DNA of 64,000 bases, taken from Marinobacter sp. CHS3-4 (lineage in GTDB: Bacteria; Pseudomonadota; Gammaproteobacteria; Pseudomonadales; Oleiphilaceae). A program made the position numbers and the translations under genes. Positions 29,083 to 38,324 of this stretch are shown piece after piece. The notes under the pieces were generated by a model. It did no database searches. It was not told the origin of the DNA and saw only the letters and a program-made list of their open reading frames with translations. Positions within the stretch are counted from its first letter, which is position 1. Every line of letters starts with the position of its first letter. The stretch lies in assembly GCF_030053415.1 (NCBI RefSeq), contig NZ_JASGBJ010000001.1, positions 186,001 through 250,000 of the forward strand. Reading direction: 5' to 3'.

Positions 29083-31476
29083 ATGCCGAGGATTCTGTCC
29101 AGGCGATGGGCCAACCTCAAGAATCCATCTTCCCGCCAGTCCATCATGTGGATGCTTGGGCTGTTGCTGCTGGTGTTCATCTTCGGTCTGTTTCTGCTAT
29201 CCAGCCTGAACCTGCGTTATTCACAGGAAGCCATGTCTGAACTTCGGCGCCAGCAAATCCAGGAGGTGGTGGCTGCCGGGCTGTCACGAATTAACGCCCG
29301 CCAGTCGTCTCTGGCCGGTTATACCACCACGCTGGCTAACGTCGGTGAAAGCTTTAATGACTTGATGAGCGGGGATCGGTCGGACGCTGAACAAGCTCGA
29401 TTGAAAAGCCGACTGGAAGAGGCGATTCGCGAACAGTTTGAGGATTTTGACGGCGCCGCCGGGGCCGGTCTCTGGTTCAAGCCGGGTTTGCTGACCGGAC
29501 CGGGTACCAGTTACATGCCGTATTTTGTTCGCAACACCGAGTCGAGCCCGGTGACACGGCTGGAAACGGAAGCCCGGTTCGGCCGGTTCAGTAACGCACC
29601 CTGGTACAGCCAGATCCTGGATAACCAGAACATCGAAAAAGCGGTGGGTGAAGGCAGTGTTTATTGGTCACCGGTGTATTTCGATATGAATACCGAACGT
29701 GCCGTGCTCACCCTGGCCAGCCCGATGTTTGATCGGCAGGGCAACCTGCTGGGCTTTGCGACCACGGCCTGGGGCGCCAATCAGATTGTGGATCTGGTCA
29801 GCCGTATTACCGTCACCGACCACAGCTTCGCGTTCCTCAACGACCGCAACAATCGCAATCTGTCCAGTCTCAGTCAGGGTGAGGATACCCGCCAGGAGCA
29901 GGCATTGATCGATGCCATTCTGGAACTGGAATTACGCAACCAGATTGAACCTTCTCAAACGTCCGCTGATGCCTCATCAGATCAGACAGACACCCTGGCA
30001 ACCCGTCGCCTCACCGTGAACAACGATGCGTATGAGCTTTACTTTGCCATCACTCACGGAGGCATGGTCTACGGTGCCGGGGTACCTTTGCAGGAAATCA
30101 ATGCCGTGTTGCGCCCGATGGAAAGGACTAACCAGCGGATACTGGCGGGCACGGTGGCGCTGGTTCTACTGCTGAGTCTTTTTCTGTTGTATCGCATCAT
30201 CCAGCTGATTCGGGAATTGCAGGCGTCCTACACCGACAGACTGACCGGTTTGCCTAACCGGGCCCGTCTGTTGAGGGAATTGCAACGCCGGAAAGGCGCC
30301 GCCCTGCTGATCATCAATCTGGACCGTTTCAGCCAGATCAACGGTCTGTTTGGCAATGAGTGCGGTGATGAAGTATTGCTGGCGATTGCAGAAAGGTTGG
30401 TTCAGTTTGGCAAACTGCAAGGCTTGAGTGCGTATCAGGTATACCGGTTGTCCGGCGATGAATTCGCAATACTGACCCTGGTAATGCCTGCGGAGGCGTT
30501 GCAGAGCCTCGCTGAAAAGGTACGACACGATATTACTAACGAACGGATTGATTGGCAGCGTCAACGCCTGACCGTGGATGTCAGTATTGGATTGGCGCAA
30601 CGTGAGCACCGGCCGTCGAGAGAGGCCGCCGATCAACTGGTCAGCCAGGCCAAAATAGCGGTGGTTCAGGCGCGTGAACACGGCCGACACTATCTGTTGT
30701 ATGACTCAGCCATCGGTATCGAAGAGAATTACGAAAACAACCTCTACTGGGCAAACCATCTGAAAGAAGCGGTGGAACAAGACCGACTGGTGCCCTGGTT
30801 CCAGCCTATTCATGACAATCGTCGCGGAGATATCACCAAATACGAGTGTCTGGTGAGGATGGTCGAAGCGGATGGCAGCGTGATCAGCGCAGGCCGATTC
30901 GTGGATATCGCCAACAAATTACGCCTGAACCAGTACATTGCCGGATTGATGATCGAGAAATGCTTTGCCTGCTTTGCGGAGCGTGATGAAGAATTTTCGA
31001 TCAATCTGTCTTCCGGTGATCTTACAGAACCCGAGACGGTTCGCCGAATTCTGGCGGCCCTGCAATCAACGGGTGTCGGCAACCGCGTGATATTTGAGAT
31101 TCTGGAATCCGACGGCATTGCAAATTACGAGGACATACGAGTCTTTATCGAACGTGTGAAGCCCTTCGGATGTCGTATTGCCATCGATGACTTTGGTACC
31201 GGCTACTCGAATTTCGCCCATCTGCTCAGCCTGAATGTTGACTTCATCAAGATTGATGGCAGTCTGATCCAGCATCTGCACGAGGATCAGACTGCCTACC
31301 TGGTCACCAGTGCTATCGTGGAATTCGCCCGCAGTCTGAACATGCAGACGGTAGCCGAATTTGTCCACAACGAGCAGGTGCAGGCAAAAGTCCTTGAGCT
31401 GGGCATCGATTTCTCTCAGGGCGAATATTTCAGCATGGCCCGGCCCAGCCCGGATTACACGACGGCTAGCCGGTAA
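29083..31476 (+). CDS. membrane c-di-GMP enzyme: Cache sensor, GGDEF and EAL domains
   Basis: 797 residues. TM1 is at ~22-43, a periplasmic double-Cache-like sensor at ~45-350 (PWYSQIL and VYWSPVYFD patterns), TM2 at ~351-373, GGDEF at ~387-540 and EAL at ~570-790. The GGDEF motif is SGDEF (~457), still compatible with activity. In the EAL domain the motif is ECL, keeping the glutamate; INLS, FEILES, DDFGTGYS (~702), IKID and QGEYF are present. It could be bifunctional or a phosphodiesterase. It is convergent with the acyl-CoA dehydrogenase gene, overlapping it by 11 bp. Confidence 0.88.
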   Translation: MPRILSRRWANLKNPSSRQSIMWMLGLLLLVFIFGLFLLSSLNLRYSQEAMSELRRQQIQEVVAAGLSRINARQSSLAGYTTTLANVGESFNDLMSGDRSDAEQARLKSRLEEAIREQFEDFDGAAGAGLWFKPGLLTGPGTSYMPYFVRNTESSPVTRLETEARFGRFSNAPWYSQILDNQNIEKAVGEGSVYWSPVYFDMNTERAVLTLASPMFDRQGNLLGFATTAWGANQIVDLVSRITVTDHSFAFLNDRNNRNLSSLSQGEDTRQEQALIDAILELELRNQIEPSQTSADASSDQTDTLATRRLTVNNDAYELYFAITHGGMVYGAGVPLQEINAVLRPMERTNQRILAGTVALVLLLSLFLLYRIIQLIRELQASYTDRLTGLPNRARLLRELQRRKGAALLIINLDRFSQINGLFGNECGDEVLLAIAERLVQFGKLQGLSAYQVYRLSGDEFAILTLVMPAEALQSLAEKVRHDITNERIDWQRQRLTVDVSIGLAQREHRPSREAADQLVSQAKIAVVQAREHGRHYLLYDSAIGIEENYENNLYWANHLKEAVEQDRLVPWFQPIHDNRRGDITKYECLVRMVEADGSVISAGRFVDIANKLRLNQYIAGLMIEKCFACFAERDEEFSINLSSGDLTEPETVRRILAALQSTGVGNRVIFEILESDGIANYEDIRVFIERVKPFGCRIAIDDFGTGYSNFAHLLSLNVDFIKIDGSLIQHLHEDQTAYLVTSAIVEFARSLNMQTVAEFVHNEQVQAKVLELGIDFSQGEYFSMARPSPDYTTASR

Positions 31477-33286
31477 AGGCCATGTCGTCGCTGTCGAGAC
31501 TCATCAGGGTCCTGCTTGGGCTGAGCATGGAAGTCGCATGTGCCTGGGCTCTTGGTAACAGGCGCTCGTAATAGAACTCGGCGGTCGCCAGCTTGCTCTT
31601 GTAGAAAGACTCCGATTCCTCGCCACCGTGTTTCAGCTTCTGGTTCGCGACTGCCGCCATTCGAGCCCACATGTACGCCATGGAGACATAGCCGCTGTAC
31701 ATCAGAAAATCATTGGCTGCCGCGCTGACCATGTCCCGGTCTTTGCGGGCGATCAGCATCAGTCGAACGGTCAGCCAGTTCCACTGGCCGGTGAGTTTTA
31801 GCAGCTCCAGACCGTAAGGCCGCATTTTTTTATCGGTCAGCAACTTGCGGGCAAAATTGGCAATCCTCAGGGTATAGTCGCGAACCGCCCCACCCTGGGT
31901 CATCAACAGCACCTTTCGGCCCAGAAGGTCCAGAGCCTGGATGCCGGTGGTTCCTTCATACAGGGTGGCAATGCGAGTGTCCCGCACGATCTGTTCCATC
32001 CCATGCTCGCAAATGTAGCCATGGCCGCCAAACACTTGCACGCCCAGATTGGCAGCCTCGTTACCCAGCTCGGTCAAAAACCCTTTGAGGATCGGGGTCA
32101 AAAAGCCAAGTTTGTCATCGTATTGGTCTGCCTTTTCCGGATCGCCGGCGGTGTGGGCCTCTACCATGTGATCTGCCAGCCGCGCCGCGTCATAGAGCAT
32201 GGCGCGACCACCTTCAGCAATGGCTTTCTGGGTCAGCAGCATCCGGCGCACGTCGGCGTGATGGATCAGGCTGTCAGCTACCTGATCCGGTTCCTTCTTG
32301 CCGGAAACCGCCCGCATGGAACGCCGTTCCCGCGCGTAATCCAATGCCCATTGATAGGATAGTTCGGCCGGGCCCACGCCCTGTATCGCGGTGCCGATCC
32401 GGGCGGTATTCATGAAAGTGAACATGCATTCCAGGCCCTGATTTTCCGGGCCGATCAAAAAGCCTTTGGCGCCGTCGAAGTTCATCACGCAGGTAGCGGA
32501 CGCCTTGATGCCCATTTTCTTCTCAAGACTGCCGCAAACCACACCGTTGCGCTCACCCACCTGGCCGTCTTCGGCGGGGAGAAATTTGGGCACAATGAAC
32601 AGGCTGATGCCGCGAGTGCCTTTCGGGGCATCTGGCAGCCGGGCCAGTACGATGTGGATGATGTTTTCAGTCAGGTCGTGATCGCCTGAGGAAATGAAGA
32701 TCTTTGTACCGGTGATTTGATAGCTGCCGTCCGCCTGGGGCTCTGCCTTGGTTTTGACCTGGCCCAGATCGGTGCCGCACTGCGGCTCGGTCAGGCACAT
32801 GGTGCCGGCCCAGCGGCCTTCGGTCATCGGATGCAGATAGGTTTCTTTCTGATCTTCACTGCCATGGAGGTAGATGGTATTCATGGCACCCATGGATAGC
32901 CCCGGATACATGGAAAAAGGCCAGTTCGCTGTGCCCATCATTTCCTGTTTCAGCAGGCCCATAGAGGCGGGAAGCCCCTGGCCGCCGTAGTGCTCCGGCG
33001 CAGACAATCCCTGCCAGCCGCCCATCACGTACTGGTCGTAGGCATCTTTATAGCCCGCAGGTGTTTTCACTTCACCGTCGGTCAGGGTGCAGCCCTCTTC
33101 GTCACCACTCTGGTACAGCGGGCTGAGCACTTGTTCCGAGAATTTGGCACATTCGCTCAGAATGGCGTCCACGATATCCGGTGTCGCGTTCTCACCACTG
33201 GGCAGTGATGCATAGTGCCCTGGATAATCAAACACCTCATTCAACAGAAATTTCACATCGCGCAAAGGCGCTTTATAGACTGGCAT
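31466..33286 (-). CDS. acyl-CoA dehydrogenase, large FadE/DmdC-like family
   Basis: 606-residue flavoenzyme that oxidises an acyl-CoA to the enoyl-CoA. MPVYKAPLRDVKFLLNEVFD is the characteristic N-terminal extension of the ~600-residue group that includes DmdC (methylmercaptopropionyl-CoA dehydrogenase). Core signals: MCLTEPQCGTDLG (flavin/substrate loop, ~165), QVFGGHGY and the catalytic YEGTTGIQALDL (~425). ATG 33286 has GGGAG 6-10 bases upstream; the longer in-frame start at 33418 adds non-conserved residues. The substrate is not assignable from sequence. Its 3' end overlaps the GGDEF-EAL gene. Confidence 0.88.
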   Translation of the reverse strand: MPVYKAPLRDVKFLLNEVFDYPGHYASLPSGENATPDIVDAILSECAKFSEQVLSPLYQSGDEEGCTLTDGEVKTPAGYKDAYDQYVMGGWQGLSAPEHYGGQGLPASMGLLKQEMMGTANWPFSMYPGLSMGAMNTIYLHGSEDQKETYLHPMTEGRWAGTMCLTEPQCGTDLGQVKTKAEPQADGSYQITGTKIFISSGDHDLTENIIHIVLARLPDAPKGTRGISLFIVPKFLPAEDGQVGERNGVVCGSLEKKMGIKASATCVMNFDGAKGFLIGPENQGLECMFTFMNTARIGTAIQGVGPAELSYQWALDYARERRSMRAVSGKKEPDQVADSLIHHADVRRMLLTQKAIAEGGRAMLYDAARLADHMVEAHTAGDPEKADQYDDKLGFLTPILKGFLTELGNEAANLGVQVFGGHGYICEHGMEQIVRDTRIATLYEGTTGIQALDLLGRKVLLMTQGGAVRDYTLRIANFARKLLTDKKMRPYGLELLKLTGQWNWLTVRLMLIARKDRDMVSAAANDFLMYSGYVSMAYMWARMAAVANQKLKHGGEESESFYKSKLATAEFYYERLLPRAQAHATSMLSPSRTLMSLDSDDMAFTG

Positions 33287-33500
33287 GGTGACTCCCATCC
33301 TCACATCCGATTGACGTATGGATGGCAGTTGTACGGCAATCCACTGTGCCTGCCATTGACGAAAACCGCTGACCCCTCTGTCAAAAAAGACAATTGGCCG
33401 AAATGACACCTGCTCCAAAATGGTGGTTTTGATCGGCTGACAATGGCCGGGCGTATCTATGTCATTCGCTTAACGCAACCCACTCAGGAGTGTAAAAGTC

Positions 33501-34070
33501 ATGCAAAGAAGCTTTGGAGCCCTGTCGATGACTGGCCTGGGCCGTAACCTGTCGTTATTGTTAATGTTGGTGCTGTTGGCCGGTTGCGCGGGCCCCACCC
33601 TGGACGCCTACAGCGACCTTGAGCCCACCCTGACCCCCCAGCAATTCTTTACCGGTGAACTCTCGGCGCGCGGCGTGGTCAAGAACAGGTCCGGTGAGGT
33701 CATTCGGACGTTTGACGCTGACATTGACGCCAGTTGGAATGACCAAGGTGTGGGCACTCTGGACGAAGAGTTCCGCTTTAACGATGGTGAAGTTCAAACC
33801 CGGAAATGGACGTTGACGCCGAACCAGGACGGATCCCTTCATGCCGATGCAGGCGATGTGGTGGAGCCTGGCACCATGCGCTGGCAGGGCAACGCCATCA
33901 ATATGAATTACGTCCTCCGCGTGGCTTATGGTGACGATGACAGCACCATCGACGTGAGTATGGACGACTGGATGTATCTGATCACGCCGGACACGCTGAT
34001 TAACGAAACTGAAATGACCAAATGGGGTTTCAAGGTTGGCGAAATTGTACTGGTGATACAGAAGCAATAA
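33501..34070 (+). CDS. DUF3833-family lipoprotein
   Basis: 189 residues; the signal sequence ends at the lipobox LLAGC (Cys30 from this ATG, or Cys21 from the ATG at residue 10). The body (LTPQQFFTGELSARGVVKNRSG, key pattern FF-x-G-x-(L/T)-x-A-x-G-x-(V/F)-x-(D/N)-R-x-G, and the later DDWMYL then NETEMTKWGFKVGEI) matches the DUF3833 pattern of envelope lipoproteins of unknown role. AGGAG lies 11 bases before the ATG. It is 27 bp upstream of the RND adaptor, so co-transcription with the pump is plausible. Confidence 0.8.
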   Translation: MQRSFGALSMTGLGRNLSLLLMLVLLAGCAGPTLDAYSDLEPTLTPQQFFTGELSARGVVKNRSGEVIRTFDADIDASWNDQGVGTLDEEFRFNDGEVQTRKWTLTPNQDGSLHADAGDVVEPGTMRWQGNAINMNYVLRVAYGDDDSTIDVSMDDWMYLITPDTLINETEMTKWGFKVGEIVLVIQKQ

Positions 34071-34097
34071 TCACGGTTTTTAACCTGGAACTGACCA

Positions 34098-35192
34098 ATG
34101 GCAAAACAATGGATGATTGCGCTGGGTCTGCTGGTACTGGCCGGCGGCGGAGTATTCGCCTGGAATTCTCTGGCGCCCGAGACTGCGGCTGACAACCAGC
34201 GACAGCGTCCTGCCAGCAAGGTCAACGTGGTCAGTCCAGCCCTTGATCGGGTCACCGATTCGGTCAGCGCAGTGGGTAACCTGAAAGCCCGGGATCAGGT
34301 CGCACTGACGACCGAAGTCAGCGGCCGGGTTGTGGCGATGAATCTGAATGCCGGAAGCAAGGTTGCCGAAGGCGCGCTTCTTTTGCGGTTGGACGATCGC
34401 CAGGCCCGGGCGGACCTGCAGGTCGCGCAGGCGACCCTGGCTGACGCTCGTCGCCAGCTGGAGCGTGCCCGTCGCCTGCGTTCGAACAACAGCATTTCCC
34501 AGTCCCAGGTGGACGCACTCAGCACCGGGGTCAACGTTGCCGAAGCACAGCTGGCCTCCGCCCAGACGCGTGTGGACAATCACCGCATCGAAGCACCGTT
34601 CGCAGGCGTGGTGGGTCTGAACGACATCAGTATGGGTGCCTATCTGGGGTCAGGAACCGAAGTGGCCACTCTGGACGCGACTAGCCAGATGGAGCTGAGT
34701 TTTGCTATCCCGGAAAAGTTTCTCGGCCAGATTCGTCTTGGTCAGAGGGTGCAGGGCCACACGCCCGCATTTCCCGAAGACCGGTTTGAGGGTGAGTTGG
34801 TGGAGCTGGGTACCAGAATCAACGAACTCAGCCGCACACTTCCGGTCAGGGCAATGATCGACAATGCCGATGGCAAGCTTCGCCCGGGCCAGTATATGGC
34901 GGCGGAACTCACCTTGCGGCAACGGGAAGCCCTGATCATTCCGGAACAGGCGGTTATGATTCGTGGCGATGAAACCTATGTATTTGTGGCTCTGGACGGT
35001 GTCGCCAAGCGGGTGTCTGTTCAACTGGGTTCACGGTCGCCCGGTATCGTGGAAGTTGCTTCTGGTCTGACTCTGGAAGACCGCGTGGTGGTCACCGGGC
35101 AGGACCGCCTTAGCAGCGGCGATCGAATCCAGGTGGTGGAGGACACGGCGGCCATCCCGGATAACCGGTTTGTCGACACCCGGGAGTCCTGA
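34098..35192 (+). CDS. RND efflux periplasmic adaptor (membrane fusion protein)
   Basis: 364 residues. There is an N-terminal membrane anchor (WMIALGLLVLAGGGVFAW), then barrel/lipoyl half-motifs (DQVALTTEVSGRVVAMNL and HRIEAPFAGVVGLNDI), an alpha-hairpin between them (~95-150), and a beta-barrel and membrane-proximal domain. This is the MexA/AcrA-like component that links an RND pump to an outer-membrane channel. The pump gene follows three bases after its stop. No TolC-like gene is present, so the channel must be encoded elsewhere. Confidence 0.93.
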   Translation: MAKQWMIALGLLVLAGGGVFAWNSLAPETAADNQRQRPASKVNVVSPALDRVTDSVSAVGNLKARDQVALTTEVSGRVVAMNLNAGSKVAEGALLLRLDDRQARADLQVAQATLADARRQLERARRLRSNNSISQSQVDALSTGVNVAEAQLASAQTRVDNHRIEAPFAGVVGLNDISMGAYLGSGTEVATLDATSQMELSFAIPEKFLGQIRLGQRVQGHTPAFPEDRFEGELVELGTRINELSRTLPVRAMIDNADGKLRPGQYMAAELTLRQREALIIPEQAVMIRGDETYVFVALDGVAKRVSVQLGSRSPGIVEVASGLTLEDRVVVTGQDRLSSGDRIQVVEDTAAIPDNRFVDTRES

Positions 35193-35195
35193 TCC

Positions 35196-38100
35196 ATGGT
35201 GCTCTCTGACATCTCCATCAAGCGACCGGTGTTTGCCACGGTCATCAGCCTGCTGATACTGGTGTTTGGTCTGGCGGCGCTGAAAGGCCTGCCTGTGCGG
35301 GAATATCCCGATATTGATCCCCCGGTGGTGTCCATTTCCACCGATTATGTAGGGGCGGCCGCCGAAGTAGTGGATACCCAGATCACCCAGGTGATCGAAA
35401 GCGCCATCAGCGGTATCGAAGGCATCCGTTCCATCGAATCCAGTACTGAGCAGGGCGAGAGCCGCACGTCCATCGAATTCAATACCTCCCGGGATGTGGA
35501 TATTGCGGCCAACGATGTTCGTGATGCCGTGGCCCGGGTGGCCAATGACCTGCCGGAAGAAGCCGATCCGCCCGTTGTTCGTAAAGCCGATTCGGATGCC
35601 CGTCCAATGATGTGGTTGTCTTTGCGCAGCGACGTCTGGGACAGCGCTGAACTGAGCGATTTCGCCGAACGGGTGTTGGTGGATCGCCTGTCAGTGCTCG
35701 ACGGTGTCGCGGATGTCCGTATCGGTGGTGAACGCCGATACGCCATTCGGATCTGGCTGGACCGGGAACGACTGGCGGCTCGCGATATTACGGTGGCAGA
35801 GGTGGAACAGGCGCTTCGCGCCAATAACGTGGAGTTGCCGGCCGGGTCTGTGGAATCCTCTACCCGGGATTTCACGGTCAGGGCCAAGGGGCGGTTATCG
35901 GGCGTGGACGAGTTCCGCAATCTGGTGGTTCGGCGGGACGGCAATGATCTTTTGCGGCTCGGCGACGTGGCCAATGTTCAGATGGGCGTGGAATCCGACA
36001 CCAGTCGCTTGCGATTCAATGGCCAGACGGCGGTTGGACTCGGGATTATTCGACAATCGAAATCCAACACGGTCGCGGTGTCAGACCTGGTACAGGTTGA
36101 ACTGGACAAGATTCGCGAAACCCTGCCCCCGGAAGTGAACATCGCTCAAAGCTACGACGAGTCTATTTTTATACGGGCGTCCATCAAGGAAGTGGCGATC
36201 ACCCTGGCGATTGCGGTTTCGCTGGTGATTCTGGTGATTTTCATGTTCCTAAGATCCTGGCGTGCCACGTTGATACCCGCCGTGACCATACCGGTAGCGG
36301 TCATCGGCGCCTTCATTGGCCTGGGCGCGCTGGGCTTTTCCATCAACGTGTTGACGCTGTTGGCGGTGATACTGGCCATTGGCCTGGTGGTCGATGACGC
36401 CATCGTGATGCTGGAAAACATTCAGCGTCGTATTGATAACGGCGAGCCACCGTTGCTGGCTGCTTATCGCGGCGCCCGACAGGTCGCTTTCGCCGTTATT
36501 GCCACGACTCTGACGCTGATTGCGGTGTTTGTGCCCATTTCATTCATGGGGGGCAATGTGGGGCGTCTGTTTGCAGAATTCGGGTTTACCCTGGCCGCTG
36601 CGGTGGTGGTATCCAGCCTGGTCGCCCTGACCCTGGCGCCGATGCTCTGCTCCAAATGGCTGAAACACAGCCCGGAGACCGAAGAAGGCCACCGCCTTTG
36701 GGCCTTCAGTGAACGCGTGCTCAACGGCCTGACCCGTGGTTACGAACGCATGCTGAAGTTTTCACTTCGCCAGCCCGGTCTGTTGTTGGGTCTGGGTATG
36801 GTGGGGCTGCTACTGGCGGTTGTGGTTTTCCCCAAGTTGCCGCAGGAACTGGCACCGACCGAAGACCGGGGCATTATCATTATGCCCGGTGGCGCACCGC
36901 GGGGTTCCACCGTGGAATACACGGACCACCATGTGAAAAAGGCCGAACAGCAGCTACTGCCCTATCTGGAACAGGGAGTGGCCAACCGTATTCTCGCCAT
37001 TGTCGGGTTCCGTAATGAGGCCGACAACGCGTTCATCATCATGGGCCTGACGCCCTGGAGTGAACGGGACGTCAAGCAGCAAACCATCACCAATGAGATT
37101 CGACGCAAGCTGGCCGATGTGCCGGGTGTGCGCCTGGTGGCGGTCAATCCGCCGGGGCTGGGCCAACGTGGTTTCAGCCAGCCTGTGGAGTTTGTCATCG
37201 GTGGGCCGGACTACGAATCGGTTCAGGCCTGGAGTGAAGAGATCGTTGAGCGGGCCAAGGACAATCCGAATCTGCTGAGCCTGGACACCGACTTCGAGCT
37301 GACTCGCCCGGAACTGAACGTGTCTATAGACCGGGACCGAGCCGCCGACCTGGACATTACGGTACAGGACGTCGGCCTGACCCTGCAGACCATGCTGGCC
37401 TCGCGACAGGTAACGACCTATCTGGATCGTGGCCGGGAATACGATGTAATTCTTCAGGCCTCCGATGCCGACCGTGCAACACCGGGTGATCTGGGCCAGA
37501 TCTTTTTGCGGCCCCGCCAGGGTGGCGAACTGATACCCCTTGAGGCACTGGTGGATGTTGAGGAAGTGGGCGCGAATCCCGACCTGCGTCGCATCGACCG
37601 ACTTCCGGCGGTGGTGATCAGCGGTTCCCTAGCGGATGGGTATGACCTGGCGTCGGCGCTGGACTATCTGAATAATCTGGCGGTGGACCACTTACCGCCT
37701 GAAGCGAGAGTCAGCTACAAAGGCCTGAGTCGGGAATTCCAGGAGTCGTCGAACGCCATTTATGTCACCTTTGCGCTGGCGTTTGTCATTGTTTTCCTGG
37801 TGCTGGCGGCTCAGTTTGAGAGCTGGATTCACCCCATGATCATCATGCTGTCGGTGCCATTGGCGGTCACCGGGGCCTTGTTTGCACTGCTGTTTTCCGG
37901 CATTAGCCTGAATATCTACAGCCAGATCGGCATCATCATGCTGTTGGGGTTGATGGCAAAAAACGGCATCTTGATCGTGGAGTTTGCCAATCAGCTGCGG
38001 GATAAGGGCTATGAAGTCAGGGATGCGATTCTTGAAGGCGCCATCCTGCGGTTCCGGCCCGTGTTAATGACCACCATTTCCACGGTATTTGGCGCCGTGC

Positions 38101-38324
38101 CATTGGTGTTGGCCACCGGCGCCGGTGCCGAGAGCCGGGCGTCCATCGGGATTGTGATTCTGGGGGGGCTGGTGTTTGCCACCACCCTCACCCTGTTTAT
38201 TGTTCCGGTGCTCTACAATCTGCTGGCCAGATTTGCGAAGTCCACCAATGCCGTGGCGCTGGAGTTGGACCGACAGGCTAGCGATACCGCCGATGGCTAC
38301 AGGGTAGCCGGGAAGCACAACTGA
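35196..38324 (+). CDS. RND efflux pump, AcrB/HAE1 family
   Basis: 1042-residue inner-membrane proton-drug antiporter. Twelve transmembrane helices are split by two large periplasmic loops. MVLSDISIKRPVFATVISLL is the typical RND N terminus. The proton-relay aspartates are in VVDDAIVMLEN (~405) and the partner lysine in LMAKNGILIVEFAN (~928). Only an adaptor is co-encoded. Substrates are unknown. The 3' end overlaps the convergent EAL gene by 28 bp. Confidence 0.95.
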   Translation: MVLSDISIKRPVFATVISLLILVFGLAALKGLPVREYPDIDPPVVSISTDYVGAAAEVVDTQITQVIESAISGIEGIRSIESSTEQGESRTSIEFNTSRDVDIAANDVRDAVARVANDLPEEADPPVVRKADSDARPMMWLSLRSDVWDSAELSDFAERVLVDRLSVLDGVADVRIGGERRYAIRIWLDRERLAARDITVAEVEQALRANNVELPAGSVESSTRDFTVRAKGRLSGVDEFRNLVVRRDGNDLLRLGDVANVQMGVESDTSRLRFNGQTAVGLGIIRQSKSNTVAVSDLVQVELDKIRETLPPEVNIAQSYDESIFIRASIKEVAITLAIAVSLVILVIFMFLRSWRATLIPAVTIPVAVIGAFIGLGALGFSINVLTLLAVILAIGLVVDDAIVMLENIQRRIDNGEPPLLAAYRGARQVAFAVIATTLTLIAVFVPISFMGGNVGRLFAEFGFTLAAAVVVSSLVALTLAPMLCSKWLKHSPETEEGHRLWAFSERVLNGLTRGYERMLKFSLRQPGLLLGLGMVGLLLAVVVFPKLPQELAPTEDRGIIIMPGGAPRGSTVEYTDHHVKKAEQQLLPYLEQGVANRILAIVGFRNEADNAFIIMGLTPWSERDVKQQTITNEIRRKLADVPGVRLVAVNPPGLGQRGFSQPVEFVIGGPDYESVQAWSEEIVERAKDNPNLLSLDTDFELTRPELNVSIDRDRAADLDITVQDVGLTLQTMLASRQVTTYLDRGREYDVILQASDADRATPGDLGQIFLRPRQGGELIPLEALVDVEEVGANPDLRRIDRLPAVVISGSLADGYDLASALDYLNNLAVDHLPPEARVSYKGLSREFQESSNAIYVTFALAFVIVFLVLAAQFESWIHPMIIMLSVPLAVTGALFALLFSGISLNIYSQIGIIMLLGLMAKNGILIVEFANQLRDKGYEVRDAILEGAILRFRPVLMTTISTVFGAVPLVLATGAGAESRASIGIVILGGLVFATTLTLFIVPVLYNLLARFAKSTNAVALELDRQASDTADGYRVAGKHN

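Noticed and set aside
36901..36917. parS-like GGTTCCACCGTGGAATA in the RND pump gene
   Set aside because: An extra base breaks the centre of symmetry and the ends do not match.
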